From Bacteroidota bacterium (lineage in GTDB: Bacteria; Bacteroidota; Bacteroidia; Chitinophagales; Chitinophagaceae): DNA of 23,370 nt. The stretch covers positions 1 through 23,370 of the forward strand of contig JAEYRC010000392.1 in assembly GCA_023409675.1 (NCBI GenBank), written 5' to 3'. Every line of letters starts with the position of its first letter. Position 1 is the stretch's first letter. The notes under the pieces are model-generated. The model saw only the letters and a program-made list of their open reading frames with translations, had not been told where the DNA came from and ran no database searches. The translations under genes were made by a program, and so were the position numbers. Below, piece by piece: positions 1 to 7,709 of the stretch.

Positions 1-375
1 AAAGCGCGGCGACTGAAAAGCCGGAAGCGTATTGAAAATCTGTTTGATACGGGGAAGGTTATATCGGGTATGCCGGTAAGGCTGGTGTATTTAAGCTCAT
101 CGGTGAGCGGTGAAAGTGACCAGTATATGGCTTTTAGGGCCGCATTCAGTGTAAGCAGCAGAAGGTTTAAACGGGCGGTCGACCGAAACCGGATCAAACG
201 CCTGATGAAAGAAAGCTACCGGCTGAACCGGCATATCGCTGAAACAGTTGTCATGAAAAAGGAAAAGCGGCTCGATTGTTTTTTTATTTATACCGGTAAA
301 GTTCTACCCTCCTTTGGAGAAATTGATGTAGCCATGAAAAAAATGCTCAGCCGCCTGGCGGCCATTTATGAATAA
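1..375 (+). CDS. rnpA: Ribonuclease P protein component, 5'-truncated by window edge
   Basis: Protein subunit of RNase P, which helps the catalytic RNA remove 5' leaders from pre-tRNAs. The reading frame is open from base 1, so the start lies outside the window; 124 codons are visible and roughly ten N-terminal residues are probably missing. The N-terminal block [11 protein letters not shown] (from base 13) is typical of RnpA, and the family signature [15 protein letters not shown] follows around bases 160-210, containing the basic RNR core that contacts the RNA. An internal ATG at base 70 is in frame but would delete conserved residues, so it is not the start. The gene overlaps yidD by 8 bp, an arrangement common in bacteria (rpmH-rnpA-yidD). 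Confidence 0.97.
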   Translation, partial: KARRLKSRKRIENLFDTGKVISGMPVRLVYLSSSVSGESDQYMAFRAAFSVSSRRFKRAVDRNRIKRLMKESYRLNRHIAETVVMKKEKRLDCFFIYTGKVLPSFGEIDVAMKKMLSRLAAIYE

Positions 376-598
376 GGTATTGTACATATTAAGTCTTCCG
401 CTTATTGCCCTGATCAGGATATACCAACTTGTGATTTCACCATTGCTTGGGCCACAATGCCGGTATACACCTACCTGTTCCAACTACGCGTTGCAGGCAT
501 TCAAAAAATATGGACTATTCAAGGGATTCTGGCTTACAGTAAAACGCATTTCCCGCTGCCACCCCTGGGGAGGATCTGGAATTGACCCGGTACCTTAA
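368..598 (+). CDS. yidD: Membrane protein insertion efficiency factor YidD
   Basis: Small (76 aa) inner-membrane-associated protein thought to assist YidC/Sec-dependent membrane protein insertion. The whole protein fits the family: an N-terminal amphipathic/hydrophobic segment, the signature [10 protein letters not shown] with [11 protein letters not shown] (three conserved residues C, C and Y), then K-Y-G-L-F-K-G-F-W and the closing [12 protein letters not shown] motif. It starts inside the last codons of rnpA (8-bp overlap), implying translational coupling. After it, bases 599-769 hold no gene I can support. Confidence 0.97.
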   Translation: MNKVLYILSLPLIALIRIYQLVISPLLGPQCRYTPTCSNYALQAFKKYGLFKGFWLTVKRISRCHPWGGSGIDPVP

Positions 599-769
599 TT
601 GGAAGTTACCTGCAGGATAGTACCAGCTTTATATTGGCCGATAATACTGTAGCTTTATTTCGACAAAGAAGGCTTGTCTTTACGCAAAGGGAATTCATAA
701 CTCTTTACGGTACGATAAACTAACTTTAATCCTGCTAATCCATCGATTTACAGAACCAACTCCAAATTC

Positions 770-1999
770 ATGACCAAGGCCCGGCAGCTCCGAAAATATA
801 AACGGATCGCGCTTTTGCTGCTGATTCTGATGGCGGTAATCTATATATTATCGTTTTTCTTTTTTACAACAAGCAGCGCCAATGGTTATATAAGGGCATT
901 TGCTGAAGCAGCGATGGTGGGGGCATTAGCCGATTGGTTTGCAGTAGCCGCTTTATTCCGGCATCCCCTGGGTTTACCGATTCCGCACACCAACCTGATC
1001 GAAAACAGCAAGAACCGGATTGGTGAAAACCTGGGCGGCTTTGTTACCGATAATTTTCTGTCTGCACAAACCATACGGCCCCGAATAAAACAGGTGCAAC
1101 TTGCCGCCCCGCTCGGTAAATGGTTGTCCGTTCCCGCGAATCGGGATATGATGCTCGGAGAGATCAACCGGATTGCCCTTAATACCCTGAACAGGATCGA
1201 TGACGGCAATATAGAAGCGCTCATAGCGCGTGAATCGGGCATGCTGCTCGATACGATAAGGCTGGAGTCCCTTACGGGGCAGGCGCTGGAATCAATTGTA
1301 AAAGAAGATTTGCATCAGCAATGGATCACCCTGATTGCTTCAGGGCTACGCAAATACCTGATAGAAAACCAGGATATTGTTAAAGATAAAGTTAAGGAGG
1401 AAAGTCATTTTTTAATCCCCGGCTTTGTGGATTCGATGATCGCTGCAAAAATAACGCGGTCGGCTATACGCTATTTTGAGGAAATCGCTGATCAGCCGGA
1501 TCATTATCTCCGCGCGCAGATCAGCGCTTCCCTGGTGAGCTTTGCCTCAGCATTGCGTACAGAGCAGCGCTGGGAGGAAGAATTCACTGCGCTTAAGCAC
1601 AAAATTCTTCCGGAAGAGCGGCTACGTGAATATTCGACTATGCTATGGGGTTATATCAGAAAGCAGTTGATGCAGGACCTTTCCTCTCCTGATTCCGGAA
1701 TTCGGGAATACCTTAACCGGGTGCTTCAGGAACTAGCTGAATCATTGCTGCATGATGAAGTGCGAAAAGAAAAGACCGATCGTTTTGTTCAGCTTCAGGT
1801 GTATAAACTGGTCTTGCGCCATAAAGGGCAGGTAAGCCGCCTGATCAGTACTACGATCGGAAATTGGAAGGGGAGGGAGCTTAGCGATAAGCTGGAACTG
1901 GAGGTAGGGAAAGACTTGCAGTTTATCCGGTTGAACGGAACGCTGGTTGGCGGACTGGTAGGGCTGACCATACATGCTCTGACAGAGATATTTGTTTAA
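770..1999 (+). CDS. DUF445 family membrane protein
   Basis: 409-aa protein of the DUF445 (YjiN-like) family, whose function is not established. There is one transmembrane segment near residues 12-33, followed by the family's best conserved block, A-F-A-E-A-A-M-V-G-A-L-A-D-W-F-A-V-A-A-L-F-R (about residues 43-64), then H-P-L-G-L-P-I-P-H-T and I-P-x-x-K/S-N-R-I. The long middle part is predicted mostly helical. The C-terminus has a second short hydrophobic stretch (N-G-T-L-V-G-G-L-V-G-L) before the end, as usual in the family. Length is normal. The gene stands alone, 171 bp downstream of yidD; a TAACTTTA sequence at 721-728 is a weak promoter-like match I do not list separately. Confidence 0.9.
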   Translation: MTKARQLRKYKRIALLLLILMAVIYILSFFFFTTSSANGYIRAFAEAAMVGALADWFAVAALFRHPLGLPIPHTNLIENSKNRIGENLGGFVTDNFLSAQTIRPRIKQVQLAAPLGKWLSVPANRDMMLGEINRIALNTLNRIDDGNIEALIARESGMLLDTIRLESLTGQALESIVKEDLHQQWITLIASGLRKYLIENQDIVKDKVKEESHFLIPGFVDSMIAAKITRSAIRYFEEIADQPDHYLRAQISASLVSFASALRTEQRWEEEFTALKHKILPEERLREYSTMLWGYIRKQLMQDLSSPDSGIREYLNRVLQELAESLLHDEVRKEKTDRFVQLQVYKLVLRHKGQVSRLISTTIGNWKGRELSDKLELEVGKDLQFIRLNGTLVGGLVGLTIHALTEIFV

Positions 2000-2130
2000 G
2001 GATTATATCACTTCAAAAGGTTGTAGAATGAAATTGATTTTCTATTGCCTTCATCCATATAGCGTTTGATTAATAAGTTTTTTATTCGGCTTTTATCTGT
2101 CGATAGTGGCTTTTGCTTTTATTTCTTATG

Positions 2131-2203
2131 CATATAATGCAATTGATTCAGTCCTGTATTACTCTCGATTCTTTCGTATATAATGCAATTGAATCAGTCC
2201 GGT
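2131..2203. repeat. Tandem near-copy of a gene tail
   Basis: Bases 2131-2157 and 2177-2203 match at 24 of 27 positions with a 46-bp offset. The second copy lies inside the 3' end of the reductase gene (2159-2698, minus strand); the first lies just past its stop. Read on the minus strand, the outer copy encodes T-G-L-N-Q-L-H-Y-M-H-K-K then TAA, paralleling the gene's own T-G-L-I-Q-L-H-Y-I-R-K-N, but it is one base out of frame with the gene. Confidence 0.8.
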
Positions 2204-2698
2204 GTCAAATGTTTTTGTATGCAAAAGTTTAAGATGTTGTTCAGGTCTGCCATCTTTGAAAAGCTTTATTCCGTCACCAACTAATATTGGAACGATGGAA
2301 ATAATTAATTCGTCAATAAGATCATTATTCAGCAGTTCATTGATGATTTCAGCTCCGCCGTCGCAATAAATATTTTTTCCCTGTTCCGTTTTTAATCGTT
2401 TAACCAGCTCAGTTAAATTTCCCGTGTAAAAAGTAGTCCTGCCTGCTTTAGGTCTTTCAGTCCTGGTTATAACATATACATCCCGTTGCCCGTTATCGTA
2501 ATGAGCAGCCCCAATTTCTTTAAGAACATAATCATAGGTTTTTCTGCCTATGATCAGTGTATCGATGGTTGAAGTGAAGGCTGCATAACCATAGTCTTCC
2601 CCCTCTTTTTCAACTAATTTCAAAAAACTGAGGTCGTCATTTGGTTTGGCAATATATCCGTCTAAACTCGTAGCTATAAAAATGGAAAGTTTACGCAT
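2159..2698 (-). CDS. Dihydrofolate reductase family protein (RibD C-terminal domain)
   Basis: 179-aa single-domain protein of the RibD C-terminal/DHFR-like superfamily (YyaP/YwjB type), NAD(P)H-dependent reductase fold. Visible signatures are the N-terminal strand and loop R-K-L-S-I-F-I-A-T-S-L-D-G-Y-I-A, I-I-G-R-K-T-Y-D in the middle, and the nucleotide-binding I-Y-C-D-G-G-A-E-I-I-N-E-L followed by D-E-L-I-I-S-I-V-P-I-L-V-G-D-G. Substrate is unknown; members are often orphan reductases. Two lines I counted inside the gene are about 38% GC against 45-53% in neighbouring genes, which hints at acquisition. A near-copy of its last codons lies just beyond its stop. Confidence 0.88.
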   Translation of the reverse strand: MRKLSIFIATSLDGYIAKPNDDLSFLKLVEKEGEDYGYAAFTSTIDTLIIGRKTYDYVLKEIGAAHYDNGQRDVYVITRTERPKAGRTTFYTGNLTELVKRLKTEQGKNIYCDGGAEIINELLNNDLIDELIISIVPILVGDGIKLFKDGRPEQHLKLLHTKTFDTGLIQLHYIRKNRE

Positions 2699-2820
2699 TG
2701 TTCTTTGAAATTATTATGTTTTGATTAGTCAATCCGGCTATACGTTGCATAAAGCGTTAATAATTTTATCCACTGCGAATGACAGGTCATTGGTGCGATG
2801 GAATTCCATCAGATAATTAA

Positions 2821-2865
2821 AAATGCCTTGATGAAGCAACATCTCCATTAATCATCAATGCATTT
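2821..2865. repeat. Long imperfect inverted repeat
   Basis: Arms 2821-2834 and 2852-2865 are 14 bp each and pair at 13 of 14 positions (the one mismatch is C2827 against T2859), around a 17-nt loop. No T-run follows on either side, so this is not a standard intrinsic terminator. Confidence 0.75.
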
Positions 2866-2933
2866 CCATATGAACTATGCGCCATAGGCGCAAAAGGTTA
2901 ATAGCACAACCGCGTTAATCAAGTCCCTTGCCA

Positions 2934-3102
2934 GCTCCGTAGGAGCGATATTGTATTGGGATAAGTTAAGTATGGCTGGCAACCATAGCGATGTGTTTTC
3001 CTTGTTCGCCAAATTATTGTTACCCGGAATAAAAGCATTTACAGCTCCGCAGGAGCTGTAACATATCCATAATTATGAATGGTTTCACTCCTGTGGAGCT
3101 GC
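2934..3102. repeat. Three short palindromes of one family (GCTCC-nnn-GGAGC)
   Basis: Unit 1, 2934-2946: GCTCC-GTA-GGAGC, perfect. Unit 2, 3040-3060: TACAGCTCC-GCA-GGAGCTGTA, a perfect 9-bp stem. Unit 3, 3086-3102: core CTCC-TGT-GGAG. All share a 3-nt loop and the same stem core but have different flanks. This resembles interspersed short palindromes that I recall between genes in Bacteroidota genomes; I could not check copy number. Confidence 0.75.
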
Positions 3103-3137
3103 AAGTGGCGAAAACTTAAATAGTAACAGACAGTAAC

Positions 3138-5576
3138 CTAGAATGTTTTCTTATTTGATTCCCCACTTTGTTTTGGATTCTTTACATATTTTTCCAGCCA
3201 GTTGAACTGTTCGGCAAGTGTATGCAGGATATTTTCTCTGCCTGCATAACCATGGCTTTCATAAGGCAGACTGATATAACGTGCCGTTCCGCCATGCCCT
3301 TTTATAGCATTGAACATCCGTTCACTTTGAATGGGATAGGTGCCGGTATTATTATCCATATCGCCATGTATCAGTAAAATAGGCGTTTTAATTTTATGGG
3401 CATTGCTGAAGGGGCTCATAGCGTTGTATAGTTCAGGAGCCTCCCAGTAAGTGCGGTCTTCATTCTGGAAACCGAACGGTGTCAGTGTTCTGTTGTAGGC
3501 GCCGCTGCGGGCAATACCCGCTTTGAATAAATTCGTATGTGCCAGCAGGTTAGCCGTCATAAATGCGCCATAACTATGGCCGCCAACTGCCATCCTGTTT
3601 TTATCGCCCACACCCATTTCGCTTAAGATATTTATGGCGGCTTCAGCATTCATCTTTAGCTGATCAACAAAATTATCGTTGGGTTTTTTAGCGCTGTCCG
3701 TTGCAACAATTGGCATCTCAGCATTGTTCAGCACAGCATAACCCTGGGTAACATAAAACACCGGAGATCCCCAGTTGAGCAGAGTGAAACGGTGTTCGCT
3801 TCCCCGGATCTGCGCGGCATCTGCCGCCGAATTAAATTCGCGCGGATAAGCCCATATGAATACTGGCAGCGGACCATCACGCTTGGCGTCATACCCTTTT
3901 GGAAGATACAGGTCGCCCGTTAAGGTAACACCGTCTTCACGTTGATATTTTATCTTTTCCTTACTGATTCCTTCCAGTTGCGGGTAGGGATTGGTAAAGC
4001 TGGTCAGCTGCTGATCGGCAATGCGTTTTCTGAAATTCTTGAGCCAGTAATTGGGCATTTCCGTGGCAGATTCCCGGCGGGTGATCAGGGTAAGATTTTC
4101 CGGGTCTAACACCTGAACCACATATTCATAACTGCCTTCACGGCTTTTGAAGATCGTATCCGATTTGCGGCTGCTGAGGTCAAAGCTGATAAGAAACGGC
4201 AAATCACCCTTTGGTGAACTACCTGATGTATTGTTGAACAGCAACTTTTTACCCTTGCCGGTTAACAGCAGTGTATTCTTGCCGTATTGGTTGGGTTTGG
4301 TAACCGGAGATCCGGGACTGGTATAAGCGTCGGTTGTGTTTCGGGTAGACAATTCCGTTAGCTCACCGGTGGAAGGATTGTACAGATTCAGGGTCGCACT
4401 TTGCTTGCCCCTCAATCCCTCCGACACCAGGGCCACAGTATTATTGCCCCAGGTGGTGCCCCGATAGCGGGTTTTGGTTTTAAAAAGCAGTTTCGGTTGT
4501 GCGGTGAACGGAGCGGTTAAGGCATAAACGGCGTCATGATATTCCATTGAATTCCGGATTAATCCACTGTCGAGTGGCTCGCACCATACCAGAGTGGCCG
4601 CTTCATCATCGCGCCATTCGAAACTCCGCGGTACATTCTGAACATTATCATTACCACTGGGCGCGGTTTCCGAAGAAGGCAAAGAGGCAATCTCCTTAAC
4701 AACATTTCCCTGCAGATCGGTAATGCTTACAGTAGTAGGAAAACCAAATGCGGGAACCAGGTAGGAAAACGGTTTGCGGATCGTTCTGATCATTAAATAA
4801 CGTCGGTCGGGGGATACTGAAATGCCGGAATAAATAGCAGGTTCTCCAATTTTGGTTTCCACCCCATTGGTATTTTTTACCAGTTGACTGGTGGTATAAA
4901 ACGCAAACAGGGTTTCATCATACGGTGTTTTGATCATATCCTGGTAGGTAGGGCGGGGAGAAGCCTTACCATAGTTTTCCTGAACAGCCGGGCCCATGGG
5001 CATCCGTGGACGGGCAGGAGCTGCCGAGGCCGCCTGAAGGGTTGTTCCATAGAGCAGGGTAGTGTTATCAAACCAGTTGACCCCACCCATCACAAGATTA
5101 AGCGGACTTGTATTAACCTTACGGGCCTGTTGACTGGCCACTGTGATGATGTACAGATCAGCTTCGGTTTGATTTACCTGTACAAATGCGATTTGTGCAT
5201 CATCGGGGCTCCAGCTAATATTGGTGGCGCGCAGATTTTCCGGTAATCCGGAGATGGTGTATTCCTTACCTGATGCAATATGCTTTAACGAAAGTTCAGT
5301 AACAAAAGACTGCCGGCTTCGGGTAAAATTTTCAGGATTAATGCGCAGTCCGGCAATGCGAAGTTCCGGCTTGGCGAGTTCTTCAACCGACTCATAACTG
5401 TCGCGCTGAAGAAACAACATCCACTGTCCTTTTTCATCAATACTTACCCCGGGCGTGGGTTTAGCCAGTACCATAGCTTTAATATCAGCAGGTGGTTCGG
5501 TATATCCGGCATCCTGCGCTGCTATAGTATTGAAAAAGCATATCGCTATAACGGCAATAAATAATTTTCTGAACAT
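3138..5576 (-). CDS. Secreted S9 family serine peptidase, glutamyl-endopeptidase-like
   Basis: 812-aa prolyl-oligopeptidase-family hydrolase with an N-terminal signal peptide (hydrophobic stretch to A-A-Q, about residue 21), so exported. Residues about 25-540 should form the beta-propeller; the rest is the alpha/beta-hydrolase domain. The catalytic triad is Ser668 (in G-G-H-S-Y-G-A-F-M), Asp741 (H-G-D-M-D-N-N) and His775 (E-S-H-G-Y). The stretch after the serine, A-R-S-G-A-Y-N-R-T-L-T-P-F-G-F-Q-N-E-D-R-T, and the N-terminal P-A-D-I-K-A-M-V-L-A-x-P-T-P-G-V-S match what I remember of the plant chloroplast glutamyl endopeptidase (cGEP) group rather than classic DPP-IV or POP. Cleavage after Glu is therefore inferred, not shown. 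It stands alone; its start abuts a 187-bp region shared with the divergent SCO gene. Confidence 0.93.
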   Translation of the reverse strand: MFRKLFIAVIAICFFNTIAAQDAGYTEPPADIKAMVLAKPTPGVSIDEKGQWMLFLQRDSYESVEELAKPELRIAGLRINPENFTRSRQSFVTELSLKHIASGKEYTISGLPENLRATNISWSPDDAQIAFVQVNQTEADLYIITVASQQARKVNTSPLNLVMGGVNWFDNTTLLYGTTLQAASAAPARPRMPMGPAVQENYGKASPRPTYQDMIKTPYDETLFAFYTTSQLVKNTNGVETKIGEPAIYSGISVSPDRRYLMIRTIRKPFSYLVPAFGFPTTVSITDLQGNVVKEIASLPSSETAPSGNDNVQNVPRSFEWRDDEAATLVWCEPLDSGLIRNSMEYHDAVYALTAPFTAQPKLLFKTKTRYRGTTWGNNTVALVSEGLRGKQSATLNLYNPSTGELTELSTRNTTDAYTSPGSPVTKPNQYGKNTLLLTGKGKKLLFNNTSGSSPKGDLPFLISFDLSSRKSDTIFKSREGSYEYVVQVLDPENLTLITRRESATEMPNYWLKNFRKRIADQQLTSFTNPYPQLEGISKEKIKYQREDGVTLTGDLYLPKGYDAKRDGPLPVFIWAYPREFNSAADAAQIRGSEHRFTLLNWGSPVFYVTQGYAVLNNAEMPIVATDSAKKPNDNFVDQLKMNAEAAINILSEMGVGDKNRMAVGGHSYGAFMTANLLAHTNLFKAGIARSGAYNRTLTPFGFQNEDRTYWEAPELYNAMSPFSNAHKIKTPILLIHGDMDNNTGTYPIQSERMFNAIKGHGGTARYISLPYESHGYAGRENILHTLAEQFNWLEKYVKNPKQSGESNKKTF

Positions 5577-5713
5577 GCGGTAATTTTTTGCCTGAAGTTA
5601 GGTAAAATTGGGCAGGATCGGTTCTTGTAAGGAAGGGGATATACAGGTATTGACGTAAATTTTCATGCTATTTTAATACCATACATCCTGTTGAACTTTC
5701 GGATAATTTAGGC

Positions 5714-5743
5714 TTGTTTTCACGCCCCTTAAGGCTAACTTTG
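5714..5743 (+). promoter_or_regulatory. Bacteroidota-type promoter of the SCO-DUF420 pair
   Basis: TTG at 5714-5716, a 19-nt spacer, and TAACTTTG at 5736-5743, an exact match to the Bacteroidota pattern TTG-N19-TAnnTTTG. Transcription should begin near 5748-5750, leaving a leader of only about 15 nt before the TTG start codon at 5764. Confidence 0.8.
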
Positions 5744-5763
5744 CGGTCTAAATTTGAAGCGCA

Positions 5764-6477
5764 TTGAGTAAGAAAGCCTTATTAGCCCTTTGCCTGGCCA
5801 TTATGCTTCCGGTTCTGAGTTATATTATTGTTCGTGAATTCAGTGAAGACGCCGTTAATATGCCTCGCAGGTACTTTTATGACTCCGTGATCAATAAAGT
5901 TGAAAATGGTAAAAGTGTTACGGATACCCTATGGCACCAGGTGCGAAACATTACACTAACCAACCAGTTGAATCAGCAGGTTTCTCTTGATGAGATCCAG
6001 GGAAAGGTTATTGTGGCCAGTTATTTCTTTACGCGCTGTCCATCCATTTGCCCAACCCTCACCCGGAATATGAAAGGCCTCCAGGATGCTATGAAGATGC
6101 GCGATCCGAGAAGAAAGATTGATACGCCATTTGTTCATTTTGTTTCCTTCAGTGTTGATCCTGTTCGCGACTCGGCAACAGCATTAAAGAAGTATGCCGA
6201 CCGCTATGGTATTAACCCTGATGTGTGGTGGTTGCTGACGGGCGATAAGCAGGAGATCTATGATTTCGCCTTTTCCGAAATGAAGCTGGCAACAGCCGAC
6301 GGAGGTGAAGTGGATTCCAATTTCATTCATACCGAACGTTTTGTTTTACTGGATAAAGACCGGGTAGTGCGCGGATATTATAACGGGCTCGATTCAGCCT
6401 CCTTATCAAAACTGGCCGAAGATATTACCATCCTGAAACTGGAGAAAGATCCGAAGAAAAAGCGCCGCTTCTTTTAA
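5764..6477 (+). CDS. SCO1/SenC family copper chaperone
   Basis: 237-aa membrane-anchored, thioredoxin-fold protein that delivers copper to, or reduces, the CuA site of cytochrome c oxidase. Copper ligands are visible: Cys92 and Cys96 in F-F-T-R-C-P-S-I-C-P, and His189 in N-F-I-H-T-E-R-F. S-F-S-V-D-P-V-R-D-S and W-W-L-L-T-G-D-K are further family hallmarks. The N-terminus (residues 5-20) is a hydrophobic anchor. The start is taken as TTG at 5764, because the next ATG (codon 14) would cut through the anchor and the promoter sits just upstream. DUF420 follows after 14 bp, so both are probably co-transcribed for oxidase maturation. Confidence 0.93.
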   Translation: MSKKALLALCLAIMLPVLSYIIVREFSEDAVNMPRRYFYDSVINKVENGKSVTDTLWHQVRNITLTNQLNQQVSLDEIQGKVIVASYFFTRCPSICPTLTRNMKGLQDAMKMRDPRRKIDTPFVHFVSFSVDPVRDSATALKKYADRYGINPDVWWLLTGDKQEIYDFAFSEMKLATADGGEVDSNFIHTERFVLLDKDRVVRGYYNGLDSASLSKLAEDITILKLEKDPKKKRRFF

Positions 6478-6491
6478 ATTAAAACTGCATC

Positions 6492-7031
6492 ATGTTCCCT
6501 CCCCTGATCAAAAAGAATGATCGTTTATTCCGGTGGCTGATCATAATAATTTCGCTGGTGGTATTTGCGGCGGTAGTGTTGCTTGGGCGAATGGAAGCGA
6601 TTGCCCGTGTACCTTTCGATCCTCATCTGTTTGCTACTGCTAATGCGGTGATCAATTCGATCGTATCCCTTTTATTGCTCATTGGCCTGATCGCAGTGCT
6701 GCAAAAAAAATATAATTTGCACCGACTCATGATGGGTGGATCTATGGTGCTGTCGATGCTTTTTTTGATCTCCTATATCTGCCACCACCTTTTAACAGCA
6801 TCCACTTCTTATGGCGGTGAAGGCTGGGTGCGAACAGTGTATTACTTTATTCTCATCACCCATATTATCCTGGCTGCTGTTATTCTTCCCTTTATATTAT
6901 TTACAACGTACCGGGCTCTGGTTGCGGAATGGCCTGCACATAAAAAAATTGCCCGCATCACCTGGCCTATCTGGTTTTACGTTTCTGTAACAGGGGTGAT
7001 CGTATACCTGATGATCAGCCCGTATTATTGA
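6492..7031 (+). CDS. DUF420 (CtaM/YozB-like) membrane protein
   Basis: 179-aa integral membrane protein with about five transmembrane segments (near residues 14-32, 45-66, 78-97, 111-135 and 155-175). It fits DUF420, whose Firmicutes member CtaM (YozB) is needed for assembly of haem-copper oxidases. Family features seen are N-A-V-I-N-S-I (segment 2), H-R-L-M-M-G-G after the second segment, the histidine pair in Y-I-C-H-H-L-L, and H-I-I-L-A in segment 4. Its position 14 bp after the SCO gene supports the same role; the oxidase subunits are not in this window. Bases 7032-7153 show no gene or clear terminator. Confidence 0.88.
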   Translation: MFPPLIKKNDRLFRWLIIIISLVVFAAVVLLGRMEAIARVPFDPHLFATANAVINSIVSLLLLIGLIAVLQKKYNLHRLMMGGSMVLSMLFLISYICHHLLTASTSYGGEGWVRTVYYFILITHIILAAVILPFILFTTYRALVAEWPAHKKIARITWPIWFYVSVTGVIVYLMISPYY

Positions 7032-7153
7032 TAAAAATACCTGCATACAAAGGCATTAGCCGCACTATTTTGCTTTCTGTGCCAGCCATACAGAAAGGCT
7101 TACAAGATCTACCCCTGTCAGCATAGGGCTTTCAGTAAATCATCTCTCAATTA

Positions 7154-7537
7154 TTATTCCTGGAATCCATAAAACAGCCGTTCAAAATCCTGGACCTGGT
7201 TATCCTTCACTTTAATGCCTTCGGCATTCAACAGTTCTTCCATTTTTGTCGGTGTTTCAAAGTGCGCTCTTCCGCTCAGCATGCCGTTGCGGTTGACCAC
7301 CCGGTGTGCCGGTACGGGTGGATGAATCGTATGCGCGCCATTCATAGCCCAGCCTACCATCCGGGCCGACGAGCGGGCGCCCAGCACTTCCGCGATCGTT
7401 CCATAGGTGCTTACCCGGCCATAGGGTATCTGCCGCGCGAGAGCATATACCTGTTCAAAGAAATTAAGGTCTTGCTTACCGGAAGGCATAACCGATTTTA
7501 ACTTATCCGTTGTCAGTGGAATTTTCTTTTTTGTCAT
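7154..7537 (-). CDS. Alkyltransferase-like (ATL) protein, MGMT family lacking the acceptor cysteine
   Basis: 127 aa covering the DNA-binding C-terminal domain of O6-alkylguanine DNA alkyltransferases. F-E-Q-V-Y-A-L-A-R-Q-I-P-Y-G-R-V-S-T-Y-G is the domain start and A-R-M-V-G-W-A-M carries the arginine-finger region. The active-site motif, PCHRV in true methyltransferases, reads P-A-H-R-V with Ala77, so methyl transfer is not possible. ATL proteins bind alkylated guanines and hand them to nucleotide excision repair; that role is inferred from the family. An N-terminal extension of about 22 residues is basic and likely flexible. The gene overlaps the upstream DUF5522 gene by 35 bp and so is probably translated by coupling. 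Confidence 0.9.
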   Translation of the reverse strand: MTKKKIPLTTDKLKSVMPSGKQDLNFFEQVYALARQIPYGRVSTYGTIAEVLGARSSARMVGWAMNGAHTIHPPVPAHRVVNRNGMLSGRAHFETPTKMEELLNAEGIKVKDNQVQDFERLFYGFQE

Positions 7538-7709
7538 CTGCTCTTTTTTTCATCAACCGGCTTCGTTGAGGTTCGGGAACATGGATATAGTTATACGGAC
7601 AATTAAGGCAGCCATTTCCACAGCAATAGCCGCGCGACAGCAGGTATGCTGCCGTAAAGATGATCAATCCGTTTTCACTGCGGGTATAGTCAATACCTTC
7701 TTTCATCAT
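7503..7709 (-). CDS. DUF5522 cysteine-rich small protein
   Basis: 68-aa protein matching what I know of DUF5522, a Bacteroidota family of unknown function. The core is G-x-D-Y-x-R-S-E-N-G-L-I-I-F-T-A-A-Y-L-L-S-R-G-Y followed by C-C-G-N-G-C-L-N-C-P-Y, with Cys29, Cys30, Cys34 and Cys37 set out like a metal or Fe-S binding knuckle (inference). The tail is highly charged. The start ATG follows the trmB stop directly (TAA then ATG), and its 3' end overlaps the ATL gene by 35 bp, so the three genes form one compact unit. No enzyme activity can be assigned. Confidence 0.9.
   Translation of the reverse strand: MMKEGIDYTRSENGLIIFTAAYLLSRGYCCGNGCLNCPYNYIHVPEPQRSRLMKKRADDKKENSTDNG

Larger units (their letters stand above)
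2699..3137. other. Gene-free, palindrome-rich intergenic block
   Basis: No open frame on either strand looks coding here. The block carries a long imperfect hairpin (2821-2865), a perfect 6-bp palindrome with a 3-nt loop (2878-2892) and three members of a G/C-CTCC-nnn-GGAG family (2934-2946, 3040-3060, 3086-3102). It separates two minus-strand genes, so it holds the upstream region of the reductase gene and the downstream region of nothing on the plus strand. Confidence 0.8.
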
